Of a stretch of 64,000 nucleotides of DNA, positions 37,144 to 49,242 are shown one piece after another (the first letter of the stretch is position 1; each line of letters begins with the position of its first letter). Position numbers and translations under genes: made by a program. This DNA comes from Pratylenchus scribneri. Lineage: Eukaryota > Nematoda > Chromadorea > Rhabditida > Pratylenchidae. The notes under the pieces were generated by a model, which saw only the letters and a program-made list of their open reading frames with translations, ran no database searches and was not told the origin of the DNA. The stretch is taken from NCBI GenBank assembly GCA_030063045.1, contig JAQSEB010000097.1:248001-312000 (forward strand), read 5' to 3'.

Positions 37144-38133
37144 ATGATGTCAATGGCAGCGAATGAAAGAATTATTGCAAAATTATTCCATTTCATTTTG
37201 TTCATCAATTTAATTTGCATTTTCCATTTTGCCAACGGCAAACCAACATTACGCTCACATCGTAGAAAAGGCTCCGCAATTATTATGATAAAATATGATG
37301 GTTAGTTAATTTTTTTGATGATTCCGAATCGGCAAATTACTTTGATTGTTTTGAAGGTAGGGAAATTTGATCCCGAGTGGCATATAGCACCTTATTAAAT
37401 TGGTTGTTTCTTTATTGAGCTATGACCAAAAGAAGGGCCCATTACCGGTACTGAAATATTCTCTATTTGATGTTTTTAACTGATGAGGATGTATTCAAAA
37501 GAAAAATAATGAAAAAATTCGGAAGGGGATCCAGCTAATTTTGTTAAGATAGTAAAAATATTAAAGTTTGTTTTTCCACCAAGTTATAAAAAAAATCAAA
37601 TTTTCTATCTCTTAATGGGTTTATATATTTTTAAAAATATGATTTAAATGAAATATGGTCAAAATATTTTAGAATTTTATAGGATTTCAAAACATTTTAT
37701 TTTTCTAGAGTTTTCATTTTAGTAAAAGTATTTCATGGTAAAAAATTATATTGAAATTTTTTTATCAGTTTTATAAAAGTGCAATTTTAGTAAATTTTTG
37801 ATTAGTAGAACCACATTAAGAATATAATAAAAAAAATAAATTATATTTTTTTTTACATTAATTAATTAATTTTTATATAAATTTTCGATATTTTTGTACC
37901 AATTTAAATTTCTTATTAATTTGTTAGATGGCTTAGATCCAATTGATGAATTGCGTGTTGTGGCTGCGGGCGATCGAATGTCTTCACAAAGTAATCCAAT
38001 ATGGCAACCAATCACTGATCATTGGAAGAAAATGCTGGATAGGCATGAAATGAGTGTGGAAAAATATTATAAATTGACGGATTTGGTCAATGAACATTTT
38101 ACATTGATGAGGCCCACTGAAGCTAACAGAAAA
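37144..38133 (+). CDS. Secreted protein, first two exons, family unrecognised
   Basis: Exon 37144-37300 encodes a signal peptide (MMSMAANERIIAKLFHFILF then INLICIFHFANG) and KPTLRSHRRKGSAI. Exon 37928-38133 joins in phase and encodes GLDPIDELRVVAAGDRMSSQ ... DHWKKMLDRHEMSVEKYYKL ... EHFTLMRPTEANRK, probably helical. A third exon at 38474 (WKEAIIILRLVSPV in phase 0) is possible. The continuation may be the basic exons at 40.6-41.0 kb on the far side of a 1.5-kb transposon, but frame could not be settled. Likely exported from the cell; function unknown. Confidence 0.55.
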
Positions 38134-38589
38134 GTTAGCTTCACCATTGGTGTTAAATTTTTAGCAAGTTAAGCCCTCGCTTTCTAAGATAAAAAGAGTA
38201 CTTATTATTTATGGGAAAATATTAATTTACCAAAAAATGTATCCTAATTCTTTCGTGCCGAAAAATATTATATTTTTGAGACCTGGCCATAACTAGGTAT
38301 TAGGGCTCTGAGTTAGGTTCAGGGCAGGATCGGATTAGGGGCTAAGGGTTAGGGAATCTTAAAGAAAACTGATTTGAACACAAAAAATTTGAGTAAATTA
38401 ATTCTTTTTTAGGCAAATTTGTAGACTCCCATTAATTAAATTTCCATGTAAATATAGATTCAATATATCCCAGTGGAAGGAGGCAATCATCATTTTGCGG
38501 TTGGTTTCACCGGTGTCCGAACTGCAAAAAATGTTTGTTCCAATTTTTTTAGCAAATTTTTGTAAAAAGACCAATATATCGGTAATATT

Positions 38590-38835
38590 TTAGCATTTAT
38601 AAAAATTTTGGTACTGTTGTAGTTTATGGGCTGGAAGGGAAAGTGATGATGGATGATGAAGATGAAAATGAAGAATGAGAATAAGACGAAGATAAGGATG
38701 AGGATGATGAAGAAGATGATGAATATGATCATCCTCAGCTTCCTCTCTTCTTTTTCATCATCATCATCCTTTTTCCCTTCCAGAATTTCAGCCCTTAAAC
38801 TACAATAGTACCAAAATTTTTGTAAGTTCTTTTTA
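38590..38835. repeat. Foldback with GATGAAGAT-rich core
   Basis: AAAATTTTGGTACTGTTGTA pairs with TACAATAGTACCAAAATTTT. The core is a purine-rich GATGATGAAGAT stretch facing its reverse complement (TCATCATCATCC). Apparent Asp/Glu-rich frames are simple-sequence artefacts. Confidence 0.65.
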
Positions 38836-38999
38836 TTAAGCATTTTTTATATCAAAAATGATTGATCAAATATAATTGACCAAAAAGTTATGGCCAAAAA
38901 TACAAATTTCACGATTATGGATTTGGTCGCTTTTTTGATTATAAACTTTTAACAATTTCTACAATTCCATTCTTTCTCTAAAAAATTCTTTCCAATCCA

Positions 39000-40506
39000 G
39001 GGGGGTATTTCAATTATGCCGGGAACTTGGTACTTGTTCCAAGTAACTTGTTCCAAGTTCAAGTTCCAAGTACAAGTTCCCTTGTTTCAATTATTTGCTC
39101 AAAATATTTCCAAGTTACAAGTGAAATTTCCCAAGTTAGCGATTCCAAGTTCCAAGTAACAAGCACATGCATTTCAATTCCTTTCCATCAACTTGGAAAA
39201 ATTTTTGCTCACTTGGAAAATAATTGAAACGCAGGGAAGGGCTTTGCCCTTTGTCTTTGCCTTCTATTATATTCTTGGCCATTGAGGAAATTATAATTCG
39301 AGAATTATTCTTATTAGAAAATTCTTAAAATTTCAGAGATTATTTTATAAATAATTTTCTATACGAGATAATTTTTTTTTAAATTTTCTTCGAATTTTTA
39401 CATTCACAAATATAAGCGTGAAATTCGTCAATCTTTTTAATTAAAAAAATTCATAATTTAGGAAATAAGTGAAAATTTGATATCAAATTAAAGAGCTTAA
39501 AGAGGGCTACCGAGTGATATATAATTTTCTTAAATTAATTTAAAATTAATAAAGTTATAGCTAAAAAAATCGAAAAAATTAGAAATGAATTCATACTTAC
39601 TTTGTAACATCATATTTCTGAAAGATAAGAACAATTTCAGTAATTTTATATATCATTCGAAAGCCTAAATTTTGCCATTTAAAATGACATAAAAATTATG
39701 GAAAATGGTCTCCTTAGTCAATAATTATGATAGGGCAAACTTCGATGCGCCCGATTATGTTCACACAAATGTAACAAGGCCAAAAAAATTTTTAGAGGCT
39801 TCTAAAAATTTCCAAAAAAAAATTTTGGCATTCTAACATATCGAAAATATATTTTCAGAAAATTTTTAATTTTTTCATTTGAAAATTCCAAAACTATGAA
39901 TTTTTTCCTTCGGGAAGTCTCGACCCATCTATCATAATTTTTTTAATAGTCAAAAATTAGAACAAAAATTCCAAAAAAATTATATGATGTAAAAATTCGT
40001 CATTTTATTAATCTGTGAAAATTTTAGAATTTTTCAACAATTTTTGGCCAAGTTATAATTTTTTATAATGGATGGATTCCAAATTTGCACCATTTTTATA
40101 TAATATTTTTTATCTCTTCTAAAAATGGTCAGAAAATTCTGAAAAAAATTAGAGGCATAAAAATATGTTCATTTAACATCTCCTCAAAATTTCAAATTTT
40201 TTTATCCACAAATTCTCGTGTTATGCTTAACTTGGAATCCAATTTAGGGCCAATTTCAACCCGAAAAAATTTTGTTCCAAGTACCAAGTAAACTTTCCAA
40301 GTAGCGGGCAACTTGGAAAAGAAAAGTCATTTCGAGTAAATTATTGAAACAAAGGGACTTGTAACTTGAAAATTCTGACTTGGTACTTGGAACTTGTTAC
40401 TTGTAATTGGAAAAATGGAATTGAAACATCAATTTATTCCAAGTACCAAGTACCAAGTAAAAATCGTTCCAAGTACCAAGTACCCGGCATAATTGAAATA
40501 CCCCCC
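39000..40506. mobile_element. 1.5-kb terminal-inverted-repeat element with CCAAGT-rich ends
   Basis: Terminal repeats GGGGGGTATTTCAATTATGC and GCATAATTGAAATACCCCCC continue into subterminal arrays of CAAGTTCCAAGTACCAAGT words in opposite orientation at the two ends (39025-39200 and 40270-40490). The core is AT-rich with no transposase frame, so it is non-autonomous. A CAG triplet at each end could be a 3-bp target duplication. Ends resemble those of the fut-8 intron element (G-run, then TTTCAATT). Confidence 0.8.
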
Positions 40507-40600
40507 AGGGCAATACAATTTTGTCAAATTACTAAAATCAAAAATTTATTGATTGTTTTACAAAATTCGGTATTATAAATTTAATAATTGACTATTCTAG

Positions 40601-41036
40601 ACTGCGTGTGGATCAATGAGAGCCAACAATGGAAGAAGGCGGCGATCCGGGCCATCATCGACGTCGAATGGGTCGAGGCGGGAACGACGGACATAGTGGA
40701 TGCCCAACACAAAGTGCCGGATTAGGGAGATTAGGAAGAAGAGGGGGCAGTTGCGGCATATCTTTCCCCTCGAGTAATTCATTCACATATTTTATAAATC
40801 TAGATAAACAAATTCCCATAAATTTGTTGGTCATTTTCAGCACCAAAAAAAGATCGACAAAATCCACGAAATGGGAAACCGCCGCCAACCCCATCGAAGC
40901 AAAACCCTAAAAATAAAGGAAAAAGAGGAGGAAGAAGACCAATTTTGAAGCCGAAAAACACTGCAAATTTTAAGAAGAAAGAAAAATTTGGAAGGAAGCT
41001 TGGAGGATGGGGCATTGGAAAAAGATTGAGGGGATA
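40601..41036 (+). CDS. Gly/Arg/Lys-rich exons, frame uncertain
   Basis: After an ATTCTAG acceptor (40600), several frames are open: GDPGHHRRRMGRGGNDGHSG from the ATG at 40629, CVWINESQQWKKAAIRAI, and NGRRRRSGPSSTSNGSRRER. The first joins in phase (TCG A|GTAATT ... TTTTCAG|CACC) to an exon from about 40841 encoding DRQNPRNGKPPPTPSKQN ... GKRGGRRPILKPKN ... FGRKLGGWGIGKRLRG and a stop near 41036. That tail is strongly basic. The exons may be the end of the secreted gene starting at 37144 or a separate small gene. Confidence 0.4.
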
Positions 41037-41119
41037 AATTGCATAATTGAATTAAAATTATAAAAAAGCAAAATGACAATAAAAATAGATTTAAAAAATT
41101 AATTAATTCAATCATGTTT

Positions 41120-41570
41120 GCGCGTTTCACCGAAAAGGTCGGAAATGTGCGTTTCATCGAAAAAGGTCGGAAATGTTCATATTTCAATTTAGATGGATTA
41201 AACTAAAAAACCAATGATGTTTTCGGATTCAGTATGTTGGAAAACCCCTAAAACCAGTTTAAAAACATATGTTTATAAACGTTAAACTAGCAAAAACATT
41301 GTTTGTTTGAAATACATGTAAAATATCAACAACATTGTTGTTTTAAAAGTTTTTGCGCAAAAAATGTATGTTTTTAATCTGGTTTTAGGGGTTTTCCAAC
41401 ATGCTGAATCCGAAAACATCATTGGTTTTTTAGTTTAATCCCTCTAAATTGAAATATGAACATTTCCGACCTTTTTCGATGAAACGCGCATTTCCGACCT
41501 TTTCGATGAAACGCGCATTTCCGACCTTTTCGATGAAACGCGCATTTCCGACCTTTTCGATGAAACGCGC
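41120..41570. repeat. Foldback with unequal arrays of a 27-bp terminal repeat
   Basis: Arms of about 120 bp around GATTCAGTATGTTGGAAAAC / GTTTTCCAACATGCTGAATC. The outer ends are tandem GCATTTCCGACCTTTTCGAT units: about two copies at the left and four at the right. Confidence 0.85.
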
Positions 41571-41841
41571 TAGCACCTAATTCAATTATTATTTAGGAAG
41601 GAGGGGCGAGGGGGAAGAAGTGGAAAATTAAGATATAATTGTTCACTAATCAATTAAAACAAACATTCTCATCTTTCCATTAAAAAAATATAATAAACAT
41701 TAAATAAATATTTTTGTATTTCATTTCAATTAATTTGTTTTCAAAAACAAGCATATAGGTATTTATTTTCACATCAAATTTATATTACAAATCAAATAAA
41801 TGCATTTTTTTAATTAAAGAACAATCAAATCAATAATAATA

Positions 41842-44800
41842 ATGATGAGCAAAGATTTTACATTCTATGAAGCAATGAAGGATACACCGAATTTCAGGTC
41901 ACACTAATTATTTGATAAATTGGATTATTTTGATTGATTTTATTAGATTTGAATTAAGCCAAAATGAACGATATTTTGAGTGGCTGCAAAAACGGATGGA
42001 AGAGGTTTAATTTATTTTTAATTAATTCCTTAAAATTGTGATTTTTCACAGATGTTAAAATCGATTAATATTGTCATTGAACATGGCCAACATTTTATGT
42101 CATCATTATAGTTCAGTTTTTACATTTTAATTTATATAAAAATCTTATTAGCAATTTAACTGTCTCGCTGAATCGACTCTGGTTGGATTTACAAATTGAT
42201 GAGAGCAAGGAAAAAGTTGCTTTCGAAACGTACAACATTCTCTCCGAATCATTGTCACAAATTGTTTATTTACAAAAATCATTGATTGAGCATGCTTATC
42301 CATCATTACGTTCCGGGTTTGAATCATTTTTGAGGAGGGAAATGGACAAATTGGCAGAGGTGAAAGTCCATTTTGACAGCCTTTCGGCATCCCTTTCCGA
42401 GGCACTTTCCAAAAAGGCTGCAATCAATAAAAGCAAATCACAGGTTTAATTTATTAAAAAAATTAAATTAATTTAAAAATTTTTTAAGGAATTACAAGAT
42501 GCTGAGAATTCATTGACCGCAATTGGGACATGTTTTTCCCATAATGGATTGGATTATGTTGCGCAAATTAACATTTTACATGCCCTAAAGACTCCCGTAA
42601 TTCTTGAAAGTTAGTTTTTTTCCTTTCTCGGTTTATTTGGGAATAACCCGACTTGACGCCTTTTAAAATAACTCATTAAGGACGGAGCCAATTCTGGTAA
42701 GTTTCGTATCAAATTAAAGAGTAGACTTTTGGCTATCAAATGATATTAATTTTATTTAAATTGGTTCAGAATTGATGGAATTATGGCCAAAAAACCGCTG
42801 TAAAAAAATGGCAAATCCAAAGTAGAGGGAATTCTCGGCGGTTTTTTGGGCAAAACTCTATTAATTCTGAACCAATTTAAATAAAATTAATTTCATTAGA
42901 TGCCCAAAAGTCTGCTCTTTAATTTGATACTAAACTTATCAGAATTGGTTCAGTTCTTAATCAGTTATAATAAACGAAGCCTAGTTGGTTTTGTTTCTCG
43001 ATTTATTTTTTCATTCAAATTTTTTTAGCACTTTGGGCATTCATCAAGGAACACGGAAATTTCTTCACCCGCGGTGCCAATTTTTTTGCCGAACAACAAG
43101 AATTCATGATTGGCGATGCTTTAGCCTCAATGCGATCTTCATATAAACAAATTGAGCGGAAAATGCAGGATCGGCACACATTCGTCCCAAAGGTTTGAAT
43201 TATAAATAAATAAATGAATAATATTTAGTGTGAATTAAAGGAAATTTTCCAATTCCCAACCGGCATACCCGTTGATCCAGAATGCATTATGGAAGGTTAC
43301 CTGTTCAAGAGGGCAACAAATGCCTTCAAAACTTGGTTCAAATTTGATAAAAAATTTATTTTTTTAATAATAAAATTTTATAAGGAATCGACGATGGTTT
43401 ATGATAAAAGAAGGCAAATTGGTATTAAATTAATATTTTTTATTAAATTAATTATTATCATTTTTTAGCTTTATTCACATAAATCCAATGACGGCGAACC
43501 GGAAATTCCAACGACAATGGAAGAGAACCTGAAACTTTGTTTGGTTCGGCCAGCACCGCCTACAATTGAACGTGCTTGCTGTTTTGAGTTGGTCACACCG
43601 AACAAGTTGGAAAATTGAAATAAAATTCAATCAAAAAATAGTATTTTTCAATTTACAGAAATCATTTACTCCAAGCGGACACTGAAACTTTATGCAATGC
43701 TTGGATCCGTGCTTTGCAAAGAACAATTCAAGTTTGTGTTTAAATTTTTTATGGGTTGTATTTAATTTGGTAAAAAAAAGAGTATTGAAAATTGTGAAAA
43801 GTTTTGTTCAGCGGTTTGGTTTGTCCTAAACCCTCAAACCTTTTACCCAATCGATAAATCTCATTAAGGCGTATTGAATGGTTTATAATTTGTTATGGTT
43901 TGGTCAAAAAATTAATGATATTATTATACGTTTTAAACCTCTTACGGTTTTCGGTTCAAATTTATTTAAAAAAAACATCAAAAACATCGCTTGCCGACAC
44001 TGGGTATTGAACCTTTGTCGCAAAGAAAAACTGCTCAGCGCTTTAACCAGCTGAGCTATTCGAGGGATGAACCATTGTTTTTTTTTTCACTGTTTTCGAT
44101 GTTTTTTGCCTAATTAAAGTTCACGTTTTTAGCATTTACACGAAGATGAAAATGGAACATATAAAAATTCGAGGAAATCCTTTGTGGAAGCAATGAATGC
44201 ACCACATGAACCAGGTAATTTAATTTAAATTAAAATAAATTATATTTAATAATTAAATAGAAATTGCTTCAACCTCTTCAAGCCAGGATGCCACCGCCTC
44301 AAAAGAAAATATAAATGAAAAAAAGTAAAAAATAAAATTTAAAATTAAATAAATAAATTTAGAACAAATTCCGACACACAAACAACAACAACAATAAATG
44401 TAAAAAGTGAAACGGAGAAACAACAAAATATGAAAACATTTTTGAAAGAATTGCTGAACATACCGGGTAATGAAAAATGCGCAGATTGTGGATGCGCAAA
44501 CCCGAAATGGACTAGCCTGAATTTGGGCATAATAATTTGCATTGAATGCAGCGGAGTTCATCGAAGTTTTGGCGTACAATTTTCGAAAGTTCGGTCAGTT
44601 TTACAATAATTTTTAAAATAATTTTTAAATTAATTTCAATTTAGTTCATTAACAATGGATTCGCTGGAAATAGAGCAACGGAATATTCTTTTACAATTGG
44701 GCAATAATTCAGTGAATTCAATTTTTCTTGAGCATATGCCAAAAATGGAGGCGGGACAAGATGGATTTTACGGGATAAATGGACATTCATCCAGGCAATT

Positions 44801-45943
44801 AAAAATGAATACATTAAAATAAATAAATTCCATTTTTTAAGGGAAGCACGTGAAAAATGGATAACGGATAAATATATCAACAAAATTTTTGCAAAACCGA
44901 ATTTAATTAAACGTAAATTTAAATTCAAATTAATTTGTGAATTATTTTGTGCAATTTTTAGCCCATATTCGATCTCATTCATCAATCATACCAACAACAA
45001 CAATAATTCCAAATGATGATTGTTCAAATTCATTAGTGAAATTGCGTTGTTCAAGCGGAATTGGTGAATTGGACAACAGCAGAAAAAGCAATGATAATTT
45101 GAATCAATCAGCAGCAGGTAAAATTAAAAATGATTATTTTCATATTTTTTTTTGTTTAATAATAATAACAGATTTTCGAATATCCCAAAATTCATTTGGC
45201 TCCGATTCAAATTTGATGCAATCAGCCAGCAAAGCGGCACTCGCCTCCCGAGAATCCATAATAATATCACTGACGAAGGAGGAAAACACAATTGGAGAGG
45301 CAATAAAGAATGGACAAATTGGACGGATATTCAAATGGATTGTTCAAAATGACATTGACTGGAATGGGAGAATCCAATTCGACGGTGGTTGTTCACCGTT
45401 TTCTACACTTCTTCATTCGGCAACAGAAAATGTAAAAAAAATTAATTAAATAAATTTATTTATTTATTTATTTTAGAATCAAACAACATTGGTGGAATTT
45501 CTCCTATTGAATGGGGCAAAAGTGAATATGGTTGATGGGCAGAAGAATACACCACTGCATTTGGCTTCAGAAAAAGGCCATACAATGTAATAAATAAATT
45601 AAATATTTAATTATAAATAAATTATTATTAAACCAATTTATAGTATTGTCTATCAATTGTTGAAACGAAATGCGGAGAAATCAATAAAAAATGTTGATTC
45701 AAAAACACCACTCGAAATTGCCGTAGAGCGGTGTCATGCAAATATAGTCACATTGTAATTGTGTTTTTTTTTTTTTAATTTATAATGGAAATTATTTTCA
45801 GACTCAGATTACATGAAATGAAGGAGGAATTCAATGATGATCAAAATTCAACAATGGATGAAACGGTTGAAGGTTTTATTGGAGATTTGGCGGCAAAACA
45901 ATTATTGGTCAAAGAAGCTGAAAACAAGGAAATGCAAAATTGA
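41842..45943 (+). CDS. cnt-1: BAR-PH-ArfGAP-ankyrin protein (ACAP / CNT-1 type)
   Basis: GTPase-activating protein for Arf GTPases acting on endosomal membranes and cortical actin. Twenty exons, all in phase, give 826 residues: 41842-41897, 41947-42004, 42052-42110, 42152-42443, 42489-42609, 43029-43192, 43229-43335, 43385-43421, 43469-43605, 43659-43731, 44133-44214, 44261-44324, 44363-44593, 44645-44794, 44842-44912, 44962-45117, 45172-45431, 45477-45586, 45644-45754 and 45802-45943. Domains: BAR ([14 protein letters not shown] onward), PH ([20 protein letters not shown]), ArfGAP zinc finger with CADC-x16-CIEC and the arginine in CSGVHR, then ankyrin repeats ([27 protein letters not shown]). 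The intron at 44795 begins GC. Length is typical for ACAPs. The symbol follows the C. elegans orthologue name. Confidence 0.92.
42667..42969. repeat. Foldback element in cnt-1 intron 5
   Basis: ATCAAATTAAAGAGTAGACT pairs with the right arm AGTCTGCTCTTTAATTTGAT; TTTAAATTGGTTCAGAATT pairs with its reverse form. It makes this otherwise compact gene's longest intron. Confidence 0.75.
43811..43970. repeat. Half foldback, CCCAATCGATAAATCTC type
   Basis: Single arm matching one half of the elements at 5551-5885 and 6695-7000 (AACCTTTTACCCAATCGATA, then GGCGTATTGAATGG). Located in the cnt-1 intron 43732-44132. Confidence 0.5.
43990..44065 (-). other. tRNA-like sequence (pseudo-tRNA or tRNA-derived repeat)
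   Basis: The minus strand reads TAGCTCAGCTGGTTAAAGCG (A-box-like) and, about 30 bp on, GGTTCAATACC (B-box-like), at tRNA spacing. Anticodon and acceptor stems do not pair well, so a functional tRNA is unlikely. It sits in a cnt-1 intron, beside the half foldback. Confidence 0.45.
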
Positions 45944-46185
45944 TGACAAAAAAATTGAATTTATTCGCATTTAAATGGGCATAATCTTTCCAATTTATTT
46001 AATTTTGTTAAATTAATTATTGCCTTTACCAAAAAAATACTATATATCTTTTTTAAATTGCATATTTTTATAAATATTTTTGTATAAAAATATGGAAAAA
46101 ATTTTTATAAATTTGCATAATTAATTTTAAAATTTATAAAATATTTTCTCAATTATCATAAATTTTTGATGTCCCAGCAGCAAAA

Positions 46186-46386
46186 ATGAATGACGAGAAT
46201 ACGCTTTACAAAAATAAAATTTGCTCGGGTATTACAACCACACATCGAAGGTTAAAAAATAATAAATTGGAGAGAATTAATTTGATCAATTCCACAGAAA
46301 AGCAAAATAGACTTCGGCATCGAATATATCATGTAAAAAAGGAGATTAATCACTTAAAGCAATTGAAGCAAATTACCTTTATTTAA
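46186..46386 (+). CDS. Possible small basic protein
   Basis: 66-codon intronless frame, MNDENTLYKNKICSGITTTH ... RHRIYHVKKEINHLKQLKQI, Lys/Arg/Asn-rich and possibly coiled. Its start context (AAAATGAATGACGA) closely resembles that of the F-box-like gene 700 bp downstream (AAAATGAATGATGA). No family recognised; chance is possible. Confidence 0.3.
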   Translation: MNDENTLYKNKICSGITTTHRRLKNNKLERINLINSTEKQNRLRHRIYHVKKEINHLKQLKQITFI

Positions 46387-46883
46387 TTGATAATTTAATA
46401 ATTAAACAAAAAAATGATTATTTTTACTATTAAAAACCAACATATTTATTCAAAAAATTTACAAGATAATTAAGATTGATGAAATTTCTGAATCGAAATG
46501 TAACAGTAAAATGGGACAGGGAAAGAGAGGAAGATAGCAAATGCATTAGCAAATGAAGAAGAGGAAGAAGATCAACCGACTTATTCTGATAAAATAATGA
46601 AGAAATAAATAAATGATTGGATGAGAATGAAAAACTCCTGATGATAATTTATTACATGCTATTTATTATTATTATATTCCAATCATAAAATAGTCTAATT
46701 TATTTTACTTATTGATCTTTTTTGATAAAATTTTTTTAATTAATTAAAAGATGCAATTTAATTTTAAATCTGTTGAAGCCAACAATTTTAATTCTTATAT
46801 TTTATTTTATTGCATTCAATAAAGTTTAGTAAGATATTAAATATAATTTTGTCAAATCCACGTTTCAATCAATCAAATTAAAA

Positions 46884-49242
46884 ATGAATGATGAAAATCA
46901 AATTATTGGGCGTCGATTGCCGCCTGAATTACTGGCTGAAATGCATAAATGTTTGTCATTGGCCGATGCCATCAATGTTTTGGTGAATGTTCCCACCCGG
47001 GCAATTTACCAAAATAATTCGCCCAGAATGCGCCGCACAATTCAACGCATTAAAACGGTTTCAATTATTTAAATTTAATATGTTGTTTCTTAAATAAAGC
47101 GACATCAGAATATATCAGAAAAACGATAATTTAAAATTATTCCATACTATTTTTTAAGTCCCTCAATGAATATATTGGCACATTGGTCGGTGATGAAAGT
47201 GAAAATAATCGAGAAGAATTGAGGATTAAAAATAATATTGAATGGAAACCACAATTGGGTACACTATTGCGTTATGGCAATTGGTTGACAAAAACACAAC
47301 AATTCACAATGTTTTCGAGGAATATTATTGGAGTGCCAGAAAATTTCTTGGAAGAATTACTCCTCCATTTGGCAAATTCAAGGTTCATTCATCATAATTT
47401 GATTTATGTTTTGAATTAATTGATTTATTAAAAAGTTTCTTTTTTATCAAAAATAAGGAAATCGGCTTTCTTTTTCTATTTTTTTTCTTTTAATGGTCAT
47501 TCATATATCACGGTTAATATTGGAAATAATTCCGAAATTATCCAAGCGCTTTGCTTAGTTAATTTTGGAAATCTTGGCTTCTAGACATGCTTATTATTTA
47601 TTAAACTCGAGAATGTACTCAACCACTCGGCATGATAGATTTACTAAATGAAATTTCGATGCGCCAGAGGTGGGATATTTAGCGGAGTGTTACTGAACAA
47701 GCTCATACCCGGTCTGAAATCGAAATTTCATATAGTAAATTGACAGTACCGTGTCGAATGAGCCTACTCTCGAGTCTGTATGACACTAGAAGCCGAGATT
47801 CCCGAAATTAAGCAAGAAAAGTACTTGCATAATTTCGGAATTAACCAATTTTCAATATTCGCTACAAAACATATAATTCAATAATAAATAAAAAATTTTA
47901 TTTATGAACATTTTAGTTTCAGTTTAACACAAATGATGCTTAAACGTGTGGCAATGAATTTCGAGATGGAACAAATTCCAATTCCATCATTTTTGAAGAA
48001 ATTATTTAATGTAAAACAAAATCGCCGAATTTTATTCGAATATGTTAATTTGGAAACGGACAATGATGGCCAAACATTGCCTATTTTTGAAGGAGAATTG
48101 TATAAATGTTACCCTGGATATAAATTGAGATTAATTATTGCGAAAATGGCCAAAAATAATTGGTTTCAAATTTTGTTAACTTTGGACTCCACAAAGGAAT
48201 TCATTCGAAGATTGGAATTGGAATGCACAAAATGGGTAAAAATAAATTTATTTAATTTATAATTAATTAAGGGTACAGATACATCGATAAATTTCTGATT
48301 AGCAGAAATAGGCTAAATTCAATTTTTTAAATTTTTTATTTTTTCAAAAGGGCCAAAACTTTTTTAAAAATGCAAATTTTTTTTAAAAATTAAAATTTAG
48401 TAAAAATTTTCAAAAACATATTAACAAAAATGGCCAAAAATGCCGAGTTAAAAAAAAATTGAATAGCCAAAAAAGGCAAAATATGGATGAATATTAACAA
48501 AAAAATATTATGAAAATCAACAAAAACACAGTTATTTTTTTAATATTATTTTAATTACACAAATAAAATAATGAACTCAATATAAATCCGACCTCTAATA
48601 ATTAATTATTAAATTAAATATTACAGCCTTTGGACAGCAAATTTAAATTTTTACTTGGCTGGTCGAGCAATGTATTTGAGGCAAAAGAAAACATTATGTG
48701 GACGCCAAATTTGGACATGTTTCTGCGTCGTGGTGCCGGCCTTACTCCAATTCAACATTTCAGAATGAAGAAACAATATTATTTTAATAGCCTTCCAACT
48801 CGTTATATCAATTTTTTGATCAACTACATTTCCAATACAAAGTAAAATTTTTAAATTTTTATTCATAAAAATTTGATTAATATTTTTCAGATATCCAAAT
48901 GAATTTCTGGAATCAATCGACATTAATTTTGCAAATCGTTGTTGTTCATCATCATCATTTATCGATAAAATTTATCATAATGAAATACCAAAAGGTATAA
49001 AAAATTATTTTTATATATTTGATGCATTTTTTTATTAAGGTGGAAAATTTATAAACATTGATGGCACCAAAAAATTACATATTCTATCGGCAAAAATTGC
49101 AAAAACAAATAAAAAATTAGAATTTACTTTGGCCAATATACCAACTAATGGGCAATATAGATTTGATGTTATTGCAGAATTCGCAAAGGGATCAACGAAA
49201 ATTATTCGAATCAAAATCATAAAGCGAAAGGTAGTGAAATGA
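46884..49242 (+). CDS. F-box-like protein with duplicated C-terminal module
   Basis: Six exons in phase: 46884-47057, 47159-47382, 47917-48235, 48627-48841, 48891-48994 and 49040-49242, giving 412 residues. The N-terminus (GRRLPPELLAEMHKCLSLAD ... VLVNVPTRAIY) resembles an F-box helix bundle, the part that would bind Skp1. Two related modules follow, around EWKPQLGTLLRYGNWLTKTQ and MWTPNLDMFLRRGAGLTPIQ. The C-terminus (KFINIDGTKKLHILSAKI ... IIRIKIIKRK) looks beta-rich. No other domain was recognised. Bases from 48020 onward belong to the 7.5-kb tandem duplication. F-box identity is by pattern only. Confidence 0.6.
47524..47842. repeat. Foldback element in F-box-like gene intron
   Basis: CCGAAATTAT...CAAGCGCTTTGCTTAGTTAA at the left pairs with TTAAGCAAGAAAAGTACTTG...ATAATTTCGG at the right; GGAAATCTTGGCTTCTAG pairs with CTAGAAGCCGAGATTCC. 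It lies between exons 2 and 3, upstream of the duplicated segment, so it is present only once. Confidence 0.75.

Noticed and set aside
38490..38843. Acidic/hydrophobic minus-strand frame
   Set aside because: It lies within a foldback with a GATGAAGAT simple-sequence core.
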